In this document: in pieces, positions 38,827 through 47,908 of the stretch
Position numbering within the stretch: position 1 is the first letter of the stretch
Layout: the number at the start of each line of letters is the position of its first letter
Origin: Alteromonadaceae bacterium BrNp21-10
GTDB taxonomy: Bacteria > Pseudomonadota > Gammaproteobacteria > Enterobacterales > Alteromonadaceae
Direction of reading: 5' to 3'
Assembly: GCA_030418115.1 (NCBI GenBank)
Contig: JAUHQD010000001.1
Span: 558,001 to 622,000 of the forward strand
DNA length: 64,000 nt
Position numbers and translations under genes: made by a program
The notes under the pieces: model-generated
Databases searched by the model: none
What the model was told of the DNA's origin: nothing
What the model saw: the letters and a program-made list of their open reading frames with translations, nothing else

Positions 38827-39102
38827 ATTAAAATTTATTCCTGTGGCCATGAAGGAATGGGATAAACTTGCAGAACCACTTAAAAAGCAGTTTAAAAATA
38901 AACTGGCCGAGAGATTGCAAAACCCCCACTTAGCTTCGGCAAAACTGAAAGGCTACGACTCCGTTTACAAAATAAAATTGCGCAGCGTGGGTTATCGTTT
39001 GGTTTATGAAGTGATAGACCATGACATTGTTGTAATGGGCTGGCAATAGGTAAACGAGATAAAAATATTATCTACAAACAATTAGCTTCGCGATTAAAGT
39101 AG
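38816..39102 (+). pseudogene. RelE/StbE-family toxin, frameshifted near the C-terminus
   Basis: The frame from ATG 38816 gives MTYKLKFIPVAMKEWDKLAE and the family core SAKLKGYDSVYKIKLRSVGYRLVYEV, but stops after DIVVMGWQ at 39049. The missing conserved tail (AIGKRDKNIIYKQLASRLK, then a stop at 39102) is encoded immediately downstream in another frame. A single-base loss near 39038-39040 (in GTAATGGGCTGG) accounts for this. The lost tail carries the conserved Lys, Arg and Tyr of the family, so the toxin is probably inactive. The antitoxin is intact. Confidence 0.8.
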
Positions 39103-39183
39103 CGCAGCATCAAAGAGTAAAAGTAATGCGCATCGGCGCATGCCACACCCATCACTAACGAACAATCTATTCTTGGAAAATAC

Positions 39184-39267
39184 ATGAAATTATTAATACG
39201 CAATTTAGACCGTGCCACCACAGAAGAAGAGTTGAAAGCTTTGTTTGAAGAATTCGGCAAGGGGTAA
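39184..39267 (+). pseudogene. Truncated duplicate of the 5' end of the RRM protein gene
   Basis: About 80 bases from TACATGAAATTATTAATACG onward are identical to the start of the RNA-binding protein gene at 41035. The copy diverges after GAATTCGGCAAGG and runs into TAA, leaving a 27-codon fragment without RNP1. It lies 1.85 kb before the intact gene in the same orientation. Confidence 0.85.
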
Positions 39268-39527
39268 TGGCAGTTATATTGTTTGGTGCATAACATTGAT
39301 AAGTTAGCGAATTATGGCGTTATAGAGTGATCTACAGGCTTATCCATAATAGGTGATTATGTTGAGCAGATCTGGTTAAATATCATACATCAATGAATTG
39401 AAAGGGGTGTGAGCTCAGCGATTTTGGTAAATCGTTTTCCTACAACCTCGTTAGGCATGATTACCGAGTAGAGTTTGGGTGTCCCAAGTAGAGTAGTAAT
39501 GATTAGTGTTATCACAAGGAATATATA

Positions 39528-40691
39528 ATGAAAAAATACAGAGTTTTATTAGTCTCGCTATTGATAAGTTTCCTATTGTCTTGCGGAGGCGGCAGCGAAT
39601 CTAATAGCTCAGCCCCTAACGTTGGAAGCCCTACTGCAGATGTTCAGCGCAGGAGTTTAAGTCTTGACATGGATGGAGCCATGGGGCTAATGATGCAGGA
39701 GAGTGGTGCGTCCGCAATATTTTTAGCCGTCGCCAAAGATGGCGAAATACAATATGAAAGTGCCTACGGATTTCAAGATGCGGAAAAAACAACTCGAATT
39801 AGGCAGGACGCTCTAATGCGTACTGCAAGTATTGTTAAATCCGTTACAGCCGCCGCGATATACGAATTGGAAAAATCCGGCTTTTTAACGCTCACTGATC
39901 ACGTTTTTTGCACCGGTACTAACTCTCCTTGCTGGTTATCTAACGAGTTGTTGTCCCTAGAAAGCGATCCCCGAGTCAAAGATATTACGATTCAACAATT
40001 GATTGAACATGCAGGTGGATGGTACTTGGAGTCGGGAAGCGTGGTGACTCAGGAAGCCGAAATAAGAGACGCCCTTGGACTTGCGGGTCCACCAACACGA
40101 AACGATATAGTCCGCTTTATAATGCGGCGGCCACTTGATTTCACGCCCGGTGAGCCTGACGTCAGCAGAGCTCGCTATTCCAATTTTGGCTATCTACTTC
40201 TGGGAATGATTATTGAGCAAGCCTCCCAGTCAACATACGTTGAGTACGTGCAAACAGCAATCATGGTGCCACTGGGGATTTCCGAGTTGGATTTTGATGC
40301 TGCCGAGTCTAAACCTATAGATCGCGACCCGCGCGAACCCAATTATATTACAGACCAAATGTGTCCAAGCATTTTTACGATTGGCGAAGAAGCGCTTTGC
40401 GCTGACGAAGGTCTTGAATCTAAAAATTGGGTTGCCGTTGGGCAATCCGTTTCCACAGCTGGTGCAATGGCACTTTTCACTCAAGCTTACAAACTTCCAA
40501 GTGGCGAGCCGCTACAACCCGGGGAAACGTTTGATGGCTACATAAACGGCACCTTATGGGGCACAAGTACCTTGCTGCGACAATTTCCAAATGGCGTCAG
40601 CTACGCGCTTTTTATTAATCGTGATGTTGACATAGGTGCTATTTCTCAACGAATCGACACCAAGTTGCGAGATTTTAGTCCTTACGAATAA
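39528..40691 (+). CDS. Serine hydrolase lipoprotein, beta-lactamase/class C family
   Basis: An exported lipoprotein of 387 residues (signal with lipobox LLSC near residue 19, then Gly/Ser linker). The penicillin-binding-like fold is shown by the SxxK motif SIVK (TASIVKSVTAA, near residue 103) and the YxN motif in YSNFGYLLLGM. The C-terminal segment WGTSTLLRQFPNGVSYALF corresponds to the HxG region with a changed first residue. It may be a peptidase or esterase; no antibiotic role can be claimed. It lies between the two RRM copies and may have arrived with the duplication. Confidence 0.85.
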   Translation: MKKYRVLLVSLLISFLLSCGGGSESNSSAPNVGSPTADVQRRSLSLDMDGAMGLMMQESGASAIFLAVAKDGEIQYESAYGFQDAEKTTRIRQDALMRTASIVKSVTAAAIYELEKSGFLTLTDHVFCTGTNSPCWLSNELLSLESDPRVKDITIQQLIEHAGGWYLESGSVVTQEAEIRDALGLAGPPTRNDIVRFIMRRPLDFTPGEPDVSRARYSNFGYLLLGMIIEQASQSTYVEYVQTAIMVPLGISELDFDAAESKPIDRDPREPNYITDQMCPSIFTIGEEALCADEGLESKNWVAVGQSVSTAGAMALFTQAYKLPSGEPLQPGETFDGYINGTLWGTSTLLRQFPNGVSYALFINRDVDIGAISQRIDTKLRDFSPYE

Positions 40692-41034
40692 TGTATCTAA
40701 ATTCAATATGGTGAACCATTCCTCTAGTCCTTAAGACACTCGCTGCAGATATCGTATGCACATTGTTCGTTTCGGGACTGAACATGGATCCAAATAAAAA
40801 GGGTAGGTACACATTAAATGTAAAATAAGAATTAGCCCTAGCCACAAATGTATACCCCCAGCCAAACGCAGTTTGGCTTTATTCCCCTTTCACAGTTAGC
40901 AATATTGTTATTTGGATCAGCTGACCGCTATTGAAGGTTGCTCGCCATCGCTAATGCAAAAACAAATCTGCGTTGATGCAGACTTTAGGGTAATCTCCAC
41001 GCAATAAATTATTCCCCCTTAATTGGACAAATAC
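40692..41034 (+). repeat. Intergenic region carrying dispersed repeat R1, second copy
   Basis: No gene is visible. It holds the second R1 copy (about 40792-40894) with the hairpin GCCAAACGCAGTTTGGC, then CCCCTTTCACAGTTAGCAATATT and GGATCAGCTGACCGCTATT, both of which recur after the RRM gene near 41340-41395. Confidence 0.65.
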
Positions 41035-41283
41035 ATGAAATTATTAATACGCAATTTAGACCGTGCCACCACAGAAGAAGAGTTGAAAGCTTTGTTTGAA
41101 GAATTCGGCAAGGTGCAAGCTTGTAACTTGGTCATCGATAAAGCCACGAGTAAATCAAAAGGCTTCGGCTTTGTCGAAATGCCATTGGTAGGCGAAGCAA
41201 AAGCCGCCGTGCAAAACCTCAACGGCAAAAAAGTCCGCGACAACAAAATCCGTGTTAAAAAGGCAGAAGACAGAAGCGACTAA
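41035..41283 (+). CDS. Small RNA-binding protein with one RRM domain
   Basis: An 82-residue protein consisting almost entirely of an RNA recognition motif: RNP2 is LLIRNL at residues 3-8 and RNP1 is KGFGFVEM near residues 43-50. Such cold-responsive or post-transcriptional RRM proteins are common in aquatic gammaproteobacteria. I use the ATG at 41035. A truncated 5' duplicate lies at 39184. The start region has only a weak GGA ribosome binding site. Confidence 0.92.
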   Translation: MKLLIRNLDRATTEEELKALFEEFGKVQACNLVIDKATSKSKGFGFVEMPLVGEAKAAVQNLNGKKVRDNKIRVKKAEDRSD

Positions 41284-41745
41284 TTAAGCAAAAATCACTT
41301 ACAGCCATCTTAGACCGCCAAGCGAAGCTTGGCCCAATCCCCCTTTCACAGTTAGCAATATTCTGATTCAGATCAGCTGACCGCTATTCGAGGCAGGACG
41401 CCGAGAAAGTAGTGACAGAAGGGATGTGGATTGACTACGGTAGTGGGCAGTCTGAAGCAGAATATTGTGTTTTAACTGTGCCAGGGTGCCGAGGGATTCC
41501 AAAGGGATTTCGGCAAAAAATCCCTTTGGGCGTAGTCGCCGCCGCGACGCCCAAACCAACAATCCATAACAAAAGCCAATTTGCGCAGCAATACATGAAA
41601 TCCCATTGCAAGACATGGAGACCGCTAAAAAACGATGGATAGCGGTTGGCGCAGCCAATAAAAGAATCATCCATCTAAAAGCTCACGTCGAACGGTTCGA
41701 GTGTTCACGACGAACGTCTAACTTGCCTAGCCAATACCTAAAAAC
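41284..41745. other. Gene-free repeat-rich stretch downstream of the RRM gene
   Basis: Contains a third, partial R1-like copy (about 41325-41395) with the hairpin CCAAGCGAAGCTTGG, a CGTAGTCGCCGCCGCGACGCC palindromic segment resembling 37125-37150, and the 18-mer TTGGCGCAGCCAATAAAA at 41646-41663. Short open frames on both strands overlap these repeats and show no protein-like features. Confidence 0.5.
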
Positions 41746-41773
41746 AAAAATACCGCTGGTTAGCGGTATTTTT
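41746..41773. terminator. Bidirectional terminator at the end of the ketone-body operon
   Basis: Stem AAAAATACCGCT/AGCGGTATTTTT with loop GGTT. It lies 28 bases past the scoB stop on the minus strand and forms the right border of the accessory region. Confidence 0.88.
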
Positions 41774-41801
41774 AGTTAAACAACCAACCAGAATTGCAAT
41801 C

Positions 41802-42458
41802 TTAAAACACCATCTCTGGCACATCGCCGTCAGCGATTAACTTGCCAGCCGTCTTACTGCGTATCTCATCAACACTCACTCCCGGTGCACGTTCTTTTAA
41901 GTGAAACGCGCCATCGTGAATTTCCACAACCGCTAAATCGGTAACGATGCGGGTAATGCAGTTAACGCCGGTTAGCGGTAGCGTGCAGGCTTCGAGTAAT
42001 TTGGAATTACCGTGTTTGTCGGCGTGCATCATGGTGACGATAATGTTCTTGGCACCTGCCACTAAATCCATCGCGCCGCCCATGCCTTTGATGAGCTTGC
42101 CAGGGATCATCCATGAGGCGATATTACCTTGCACGTCCACTTCAAACGCACCTAATACGGTAAAGTCGACATGGCCGCCGCGGATCATGGCGAAGCTGTC
42201 GGCTGAATTGAATATAGATGCGCCGACGGCAGCAGTGACGGTTTCTTTACCGGCGTTGATCATGTCGGCATCTACTTCGCTTTCATCGGGGTAGGGGCCC
42301 ATGCCTAATAGGCCATTTTCCGATTGCAGCATCACTTCAATATCGTCCGGTACGTAATTGGCGGCTAAGGTGGGAATGCCGATGCCGAGGTTAACGTAGT
42401 TGCCGTCTTGAAATTCTTGGGCCACGCGCATGGCGATTTGTTCTCTGGTTAGTGCCAT
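41802..42458 (-). CDS. scoB: 3-oxoacid CoA-transferase subunit B
   Basis: The catalytic subunit that activates acetoacetate with CoA from succinyl-CoA (or acetyl-CoA). It has 218 residues from the ATG at 42458, with GAGGATAACGAC upstream. The active-site Glu lies in [12 protein letters not shown]. Other family segments are [14 protein letters not shown] and [15 protein letters not shown]. It starts four bases after scoA ends and is the last gene of the operon before a terminator. Confidence 0.95.
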   Translation of the reverse strand: MALTREQIAMRVAQEFQDGNYVNLGIGIPTLAANYVPDDIEVMLQSENGLLGMGPYPDESEVDADMINAGKETVTAAVGASIFNSADSFAMIRGGHVDFTVLGAFEVDVQGNIASWMIPGKLIKGMGGAMDLVAGAKNIIVTMMHADKHGNSKLLEACTLPLTGVNCITRIVTDLAVVEIHDGAFHLKERAPGVSVDEIRSKTAGKLIADGDVPEMVF

Positions 42459-42462
42459 GTCG

Positions 42463-43161
42463 TTATCCTCTGGTGACTTTACGTTCGATACGTTTTTCAA
42501 ACGTACCTTTGATAATGCGGTCGACATAAATGCCGGGAGTGTGGATTTCGCTTGGGGCGAGCTCGCCCGGTTCAACGATTTCTTCCACTTCTACTACCGT
42601 GATTTTACCGGCGGTAGCGGCCATGGGGTTGAAGTTTTGCGCGGTATGGCGGTATACGCAATTGCCGTAACGGTCGGCTTTCCATGCTTTTACAATGGCA
42701 AAGTCACCGCTAACGGATTCTTCCAAAATATAGGGGCGGCCATTAAATTCACGGACTTCTTTGCCTTCGCCTACTGGGGTACCGTAGCCGGTAGCGGTAT
42801 AAAAAGCGGGGATGCCAGCACCGCCAGCGCGCATTTTTTCCGCTAAGGTGCCTTGGGGAGTAAGCTCTACTTCTAACTCGCCATTAAGCAACTGCTTTTC
42901 AAACAGGGCGTTTTCGCCTACATAAGATGAGATCATTTTTTTGATTTGTTTGTCTTCCAATAGCACACCTAAACCAAAACCATCGACACCGCAGTTGTTA
43001 GAAACCACGGTTAAACCTTTTACACCCATGGTTTTTATTTGGGCGATTAAGCCCTCGGGAATGCCACATAAGCCAAAACCACCGGCTATCAGGGTCATGT
43101 TGTCTGACAAACCAGCTAGTGCGTCGGCATAGCTAGTAACGACTTTGTCAAAACCTGCCAT
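42463..43161 (-). CDS. scoA: 3-oxoacid CoA-transferase subunit A
   Basis: Partner of ScoB, 232 residues. The oxyanion/CoA-binding segment [16 protein letters not shown] and [16 protein letters not shown] are typical of SCOT and AtoD alpha subunits. The neighbouring 3-hydroxybutyrate dehydrogenase makes acetoacetate, the substrate of this transferase. A 155-base gap without clear signals separates it from that dehydrogenase gene. Confidence 0.95.
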   Translation of the reverse strand: MAGFDKVVTSYADALAGLSDNMTLIAGGFGLCGIPEGLIAQIKTMGVKGLTVVSNNCGVDGFGLGVLLEDKQIKKMISSYVGENALFEKQLLNGELEVELTPQGTLAEKMRAGGAGIPAFYTATGYGTPVGEGKEVREFNGRPYILEESVSGDFAIVKAWKADRYGNCVYRHTAQNFNPMAATAGKITVVEVEEIVEPGELAPSEIHTPGIYVDRIIKGTFEKRIERKVTRG

Positions 43162-43316
43162 ATTAGTTTCCTCTTGTATTTTGTTTGGCTAACGAATGTA
43201 TTTCACTAGCCAGTTGTACTTATCCCGAGTGTGGGGTTGTTTAGTATTCAGTATTGGTGAACGTGGTGGCCATGTAAATGCACGGGCGGCACCTCGCTAC
43301 GCCAATAGCTGCACGC

Positions 43317-44084
43317 TTATCTTGCCACCCAGCCGCCATCCAGCACTAAGGTTTGCCCTGTCATGTTTTTGGCCGCGGGGCTAAGTAAAAATGCCGCGGA
43401 TTCCGCCAGCTCGCTTACTTCAATAAAGGCTTTTTTCGGCATCGGCTCTAACATGATTTTATTCACCACATCGTCAATGCTCATGTTGTTCTCTTTGGCT
43501 TGTGATGCAATTTGCTGCTCCACCAACGGGGTTTTTACATAAGAGGGGCAAAGGGTGTTGATGGTGATGTCGAACTCACCGGTTTCTAGCGCCAAGGTTT
43601 TACTAAAACCCAATAAGCCGTGTTTGGCGGCCACATAAGCTGATTTAAATGGCGAGGCCACCAACGAGTGAATAGAGCCCACATTAATAATGCGGCCAAA
43701 ATTACGCTGTTTCATTGCCGGTAATAACGCTTGGGTTAATAGTGCAGGGCCGACTAGTAAAATATTGATCAACAGCTGCCATTTGTCGGCTGGGAAGTCT
43801 TCCAGTTTAGCCACATGTTGAATACCCGCGTTGTTCACCAGTACATCAATTGGCTCATTGTTTAATTGTTGCGGCAACGCGGCGATTTGTGCGGCATCGC
43901 TAACATCTAGCACGACAGACACGGCATCGATATCATTATTTAATAAGGTACTAGCGGCTTGCTTGGCGGTGTCGGGGTTGATATCCGCAATAATAATCCG
44001 ATGACCCATTCGGCCTAAATGCTCGGCAATGCCTAAACCAATGCCACTGGCACCACCGGTAATTAGTACGGTTAATTTAGTCAT
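43317..44084 (-). CDS. 3-hydroxybutyrate dehydrogenase (SDR family)
   Basis: Oxidises D-3-hydroxybutyrate to acetoacetate with NAD. This 255-residue short-chain dehydrogenase has the cofactor loop TGGASGIGLGIAEHLG (about residues 8-23), NNAGIQHV, the catalytic Ser in NVGSIHSLVAS and YVAAKHG (YxxxK). The CPSYVKTPLVEQQI region is typical of BdhA enzymes. It overlaps the PHB depolymerase gene upstream by 8 bases. Confidence 0.92.
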   Translation of the reverse strand: MTKLTVLITGGASGIGLGIAEHLGRMGHRIIIADINPDTAKQAASTLLNNDIDAVSVVLDVSDAAQIAALPQQLNNEPIDVLVNNAGIQHVAKLEDFPADKWQLLINILLVGPALLTQALLPAMKQRNFGRIINVGSIHSLVASPFKSAYVAAKHGLLGFSKTLALETGEFDITINTLCPSYVKTPLVEQQIASQAKENNMSIDDVVNKIMLEPMPKKAFIEVSELAESAAFLLSPAAKNMTGQTLVLDGGWVAR

Positions 44085-45132
44085 GTTTAGCTGCCCCTGT
44101 AGTGCCCGACAAAGCTAACGCCATTTGACGTACTGCCTGAATTTGTTGGCCTTTATTGGTGGCATAGTTTTCATCGGTATAACCCCACCAATCCCAACAA
44201 CCTTGCGGGTTCATTGGCATTAAAGTACTGGTATTGGTTTGCGGATACAGCACTACCGTATTGTGATTGTCGGCCCATTGATTAATGCCGGTTAGCTTGG
44301 GGTATTGGTCGCCAATAGCTTGCTGATTTTGATTACAGCCGTGAAAGCTAATGTGCAGTTTGCAACTGGCGCCTTGTTGGCAGCTTGCTGGTAAATATAC
44401 AAAACCCGTTGAGCCTAAACTGCTGGCGTTGTCACCGCCTAGTTGTTGTTGGTCAAAGCTTAATAACTTGCCAGTTGCTGCTATTGGTTTTGTTGTTTCT
44501 GGGCTTGATTCGGGGGCAATATAATCCAGCATTTTGTTAGCGGCATCATAATCGCAATTGCCGATAAAGGGCGATATGGATTGCTCACAGTCTGTTCCGT
44601 TGCTAGGCGTGGGGAAGTGGTGCGCAAAGGGTTGGTCGTTAATGTATTCTACGTTTTCATCCCCAGCCCAAGCCTTGTATTGCTCAACTAATTGCTGGCT
44701 AATTTGTGGATGAATTTTGGTATCTTTAGTGCCATGGAATATCCACACTTTGTCGCCTTGTACACTGTCGGCAGGGGCGAGCAGTTTTTGTTGTCGCCAT
44801 GTGGCGATTTGCTGCTCAATAGCGCTCAGTGATGCTACCGATTCCACTTTGTTTACGCATTGGGCGAGGGCAGTCAAAATGCTGTTTTGCGCACAATAAT
44901 AGGGGCCTGCAGCAATAATACCGACACCACTCACCCAATCGCCGTAAGCTAAATGAAATTGGCTTGCCATATAACCGCCGCTGGATAAACCCGAGACGCT
45001 AATATGATCGATGTTTAAATTGAGCTTGGGTAATGTATTTGGCTCGGCTTCGCTGGGTAAACTGGCGGCCAAGACAATCGTTGTGATCAGCAATACTGCC
45101 GGTATTTTCAAAACGTTAACTAATTTAGTCAT
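44077..45132 (-). CDS. Secreted poly(3-hydroxybutyrate) depolymerase-like hydrolase
   Basis: An exported esterase of 351 residues from the ATG at 45132 (signal core LLITTIVLAASLPSEA). The lipase-box nucleophile is in VSGLSSGGYMASQF and a Cys-rich region (YYCAQ, CDYDAANKML) fits the extracellular PHB/short-chain PHA depolymerase fold. It presumably releases 3-hydroxybutyrate units outside the cytoplasm for the dehydrogenase encoded downstream. It overlaps the MetX-like gene upstream by 8 bases. Confidence 0.88.
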   Translation of the reverse strand: MTKLVNVLKIPAVLLITTIVLAASLPSEAEPNTLPKLNLNIDHISVSGLSSGGYMASQFHLAYGDWVSGVGIIAAGPYYCAQNSILTALAQCVNKVESVASLSAIEQQIATWRQQKLLAPADSVQGDKVWIFHGTKDTKIHPQISQQLVEQYKAWAGDENVEYINDQPFAHHFPTPSNGTDCEQSISPFIGNCDYDAANKMLDYIAPESSPETTKPIAATGKLLSFDQQQLGGDNASSLGSTGFVYLPASCQQGASCKLHISFHGCNQNQQAIGDQYPKLTGINQWADNHNTVVLYPQTNTSTLMPMNPQGCWDWWGYTDENYATNKGQQIQAVRQMALALSGTTGAAKHD

Positions 45133-46366
45133 TGAGGCTATCCTCAGAAAGTAAAAATTGTTGTAAAAGGGCCGCTTGTTGTGCCATGCCGGTAACACCG
45201 GTTAAATGCCCCATATCACCCTCCAGTTCTTGATAAGTGGCGTTTTTATTGGCGTTAATTAAGGCGTTGTATAGTGCCTGACCTTGGTAGGGCATGAGCA
45301 GTAAATCGTTGCTGGCCGGCATGATCAGGCTTTTGGCTTTAATGCGTTTTACCGCATCCACCAAAGGCTGTTGATGGCCGCCGACAAACAATTGGTTGGC
45401 TCGCACTAAATACAAAACATGGTTGGCATCCATTTCTTTTGCGCGTGCGCTGGCAATGTTATGTAGCCAGTCGACCACTTTATGGTTGGCGTTAATATCT
45501 TGCAGCGGTGCAGCCTCTAATGGTTGATGATTTGGCTGCAAACGAGCAATGGCCTGCGGATGCATGGATACCTGCGTCATAGACATAAGAACCGCGGTTA
45601 AACCATCAATAGGGGGTGTTGATGCGTAATAATCACCGTTGTTCCAGTTTTTATCTAAACGTATTGGTGTGGCCCATTGTTGCAATTGCAAGGTGGTCCA
45701 AGCATCACTTTCGCCGGTACCAATTACCGATACCAAACGTTCAACCCAATCAGGATAGGCAAGCGCCCAATCAAGGGCTTGCATGGAGCCCATAGATGCA
45801 CCGATAACCGCATGTAAGTGTTGAATGCCCAAGCTTTCTAATAACGCTTTTTGTACGTTTACAAAGTCACGAATGGTCACCACAGGGAAGGTTAAACCGT
45901 AGGCTTTACCCGTTTGTGGGTTAATGCTAGCGGGACCAGTGGTGATAACGTTAGGGTTGTGCACCCCAACATTGGCAAGGCTGTCGACGCTGATCACAAA
46001 GAACTTGTTGGTATCAATGGTTTTACCGGGGCCGATAAGGTAATCCCAATAACCCGCTTGTTGATCTGATTCCGCATACTTACCGGCAGCGTGAGAATTG
46101 CCGGTAAAATAGTGGGTGATTAAAATTACATTGGATTTATCGGCATTCAGTTGACCATAACTTTCCCAGCCCACTTGTACGTTGTTAATAGTCTTACCGC
46201 CAAAGGTAGAGAACGTGGGGATCTCAAAACGTTGTTTTTCCACCAGCATAGCGGCGTGCAGTAACGGACTGATACATAAACACAGCAGTATCGGCACGAG
46301 ACGAGATCCGATACAGGCCGTTATCCTTGTACCCATGCCTTGCCCGTTTTTATTTATTAACCACAT
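45125..46366 (-). CDS. Secreted MetX-like alpha/beta hydrolase
   Basis: Related to homoserine O-acetyltransferase (MetX/E22 group) but with an N-terminal signal peptide (LVPILLCLCISPLLHAA), 413 residues in all. The core shows NVILITHYFTGNSHAAG, the nucleophile in VIGASMGSMQALDWALAY and a late His in GDMGHLTGV. Export and placement in a PHB/ketone-body operon argue against methionine synthesis; an oligomer hydrolase is a reasonable guess. An alternative start at 46336 would shorten the N-terminus. Confidence 0.82.
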   Translation of the reverse strand: MWLINKNGQGMGTRITACIGSRLVPILLCLCISPLLHAAMLVEKQRFEIPTFSTFGGKTINNVQVGWESYGQLNADKSNVILITHYFTGNSHAAGKYAESDQQAGYWDYLIGPGKTIDTNKFFVISVDSLANVGVHNPNVITTGPASINPQTGKAYGLTFPVVTIRDFVNVQKALLESLGIQHLHAVIGASMGSMQALDWALAYPDWVERLVSVIGTGESDAWTTLQLQQWATPIRLDKNWNNGDYYASTPPIDGLTAVLMSMTQVSMHPQAIARLQPNHQPLEAAPLQDINANHKVVDWLHNIASARAKEMDANHVLYLVRANQLFVGGHQQPLVDAVKRIKAKSLIMPASNDLLLMPYQGQALYNALINANKNATYQELEGDMGHLTGVTGMAQQAALLQQFLLSEDSLND

Positions 46367-46379
46367 AACTTACCCTTGT

Positions 46380-47675
46380 TTAAAACCAGTTGAATAAGGC
46401 TATTGCCAGCACTAAGCCCATTAGCGGCACGACTACTGTTAATGCACCCATGGCCCAATAGGCTTTCTGATGGGTCTCATGACAGATGGCGCGAATGGTA
46501 GTCACCACATAGCCGTTATGGGGTAGCGAATCTAACGCGCCCGATGAAATTGACACAATACGGTGTAATTCCTCGGGGTTAACCCCTTGGTCTATATAAT
46601 GCGGTGCTAATAACGGCAGGGCAATCACTTGGCCACCGGAAGCAGAACCGGTTAATCCAGCAATCACACTGACGGCTACCGCAGCACCGATTAATTCGTT
46701 ACCGGGTAACTGGGTCATAATGTCTACTGCTACTTGAAAGGCATCGGTAGATTTAGCAATACTGCCAAAACCCACCACTGCCGCAGTGTTACCTATGGCC
46801 ACTAAGGCACCGGTAGTACCCACAGACACCGCGTTATTCAGATTATGAAAGTGCTTAAAGTTAATAATCATTAAACTTAGCACGCCACCACCCAAGGCTA
46901 CGATAAGCGCCAGTTGCTGCAATTGCTCATGCAACGTAAACGATAGCACTAGCACTATTAATAGCGGTACTAAACCGGTTAACGGGTGCGGATAATCACG
47001 TTCCGGTATGGCTGGGTCTTCAGCACGATGATCAAATTGCTCACCCATGGCCACCGCTTTACCAATCATCCGTTGTAACCACCAGTAACCAAAACTGGCC
47101 ATAAAAATCGCCACCACTAAGCTTACTTCCCAGGCCGCGAACGGCGAGGTGCCGAGATACTTAATTGGGATCCAATTTTGAATTTCCGGTGAGCCCGCCG
47201 AGGTCATGGTAAACGTCACCGAGCCAAAAGCTAACGCCGCAGGGATAAAGCGCCGTGGTAGATTGGCATCTTTAAATAAACTCAAGGCCATAGGGTAGAC
47301 CGAAAACGCCACCACAAATAAACTCACGCCACCATAAGATAGCAACGCACAAGCGATAACCACTGCGGCCACCGCTTGTTTCATGCCGAGCTTATTGATG
47401 ATCCAGCGCGCTATGGCATCGGCCGCGCCGGTGTCTTCCATAAATTTGCCAAATAACGAACCTAGCAAAAACATGAAAAACCACGAGGCGATAAACCCCG
47501 AGAATCCCGACATATAAGTACCGACAAAATTAATGTCGCCGACAAATACCGGAATATTACTGGTTAAGGCCACCAGCAGGGCGCATAAGGGGGCTGCAAT
47601 GAATAAATTCATTCCCCTTATTGTGAGCCAAATTAGTAAGCCTAAGCCCCCAATCAAGCCGATTAAACTCAACAT
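46380..47675 (-). CDS. GntP-family permease, probable 3-hydroxybutyrate or organic-acid transporter
   Basis: A polytopic inner-membrane protein of 431 residues with about twelve hydrophobic helices and the GntP-like segments GVSLFVVAFSVYPMAL, TMTSAGSPEIQNWIP and GLTGSASGGQVIALPLL. It is the first gene of the minus-strand operon that runs into PHB depolymerase, dehydrogenase and CoA-transferase, so a 3-hydroxybutyrate-like substrate is likely. It is only 13 bases upstream of the MetX-like gene. Confidence 0.88.
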   Translation of the reverse strand: MLSLIGLIGGLGLLIWLTIRGMNLFIAAPLCALLVALTSNIPVFVGDINFVGTYMSGFSGFIASWFFMFLLGSLFGKFMEDTGAADAIARWIINKLGMKQAVAAVVIACALLSYGGVSLFVVAFSVYPMALSLFKDANLPRRFIPAALAFGSVTFTMTSAGSPEIQNWIPIKYLGTSPFAAWEVSLVVAIFMASFGYWWLQRMIGKAVAMGEQFDHRAEDPAIPERDYPHPLTGLVPLLIVLVLSFTLHEQLQQLALIVALGGGVLSLMIINFKHFHNLNNAVSVGTTGALVAIGNTAAVVGFGSIAKSTDAFQVAVDIMTQLPGNELIGAAVAVSVIAGLTGSASGGQVIALPLLAPHYIDQGVNPEELHRIVSISSGALDSLPHNGYVVTTIRAICHETHQKAYWAMGALTVVVPLMGLVLAIALFNWF

Positions 47676-47734
47676 AGTTATGTCCTTCGCGTTAATTTTT
47701 GACTTTGACCGAAGCTCAACAAATGCGTGGACAG

Positions 47735-47764
47735 CCGTTATAGATTTAACTTCATCTATAGCGG
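47735..47764. promoter_or_regulatory. Inverted repeat in the permease/TonB-receptor divergent region
   Basis: The arms CCGTTATAGAT and ATCTATAGCGG are complementary except for one position and have an 8-base spacer. The site lies in the 233-base region between the permease operon and the TonB-dependent receptor, so it is a candidate operator for both. No regulator is identified. Confidence 0.4.
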
Positions 47765-47908
47765 TTTAAGGATAATGCAGGTAAAAAGGGGGGATGCCCA
47801 TAGTACTATGGTACAGCATACGTTTTGTTAAAATTACGTTAATGTAGCCTCGACCGTACACAAACAAATGCCAAAAATTACAATAATGATAGGTATTGAG
47901 GAAACAAC

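Noticed and set aside
39528-40691. Annotating the serine hydrolase as an antibiotic-resistance beta-lactamase
   Set aside because: It is a lipoprotein with only family-level SxxK and YxN motifs and a changed third motif; nothing shows activity on antibiotics.
41368-41674. Three overlapping short open frames downstream of the RRM gene
   Set aside because: They overlap R1-like repeats and the palindromic 18-mer, lack ribosome binding sites and share no protein features.
45125-46366. Calling the MetX-like protein homoserine O-acetyltransferase
   Set aside because: It has a signal peptide and sits in a PHB/ketone-body operon, which does not fit cytoplasmic methionine synthesis.
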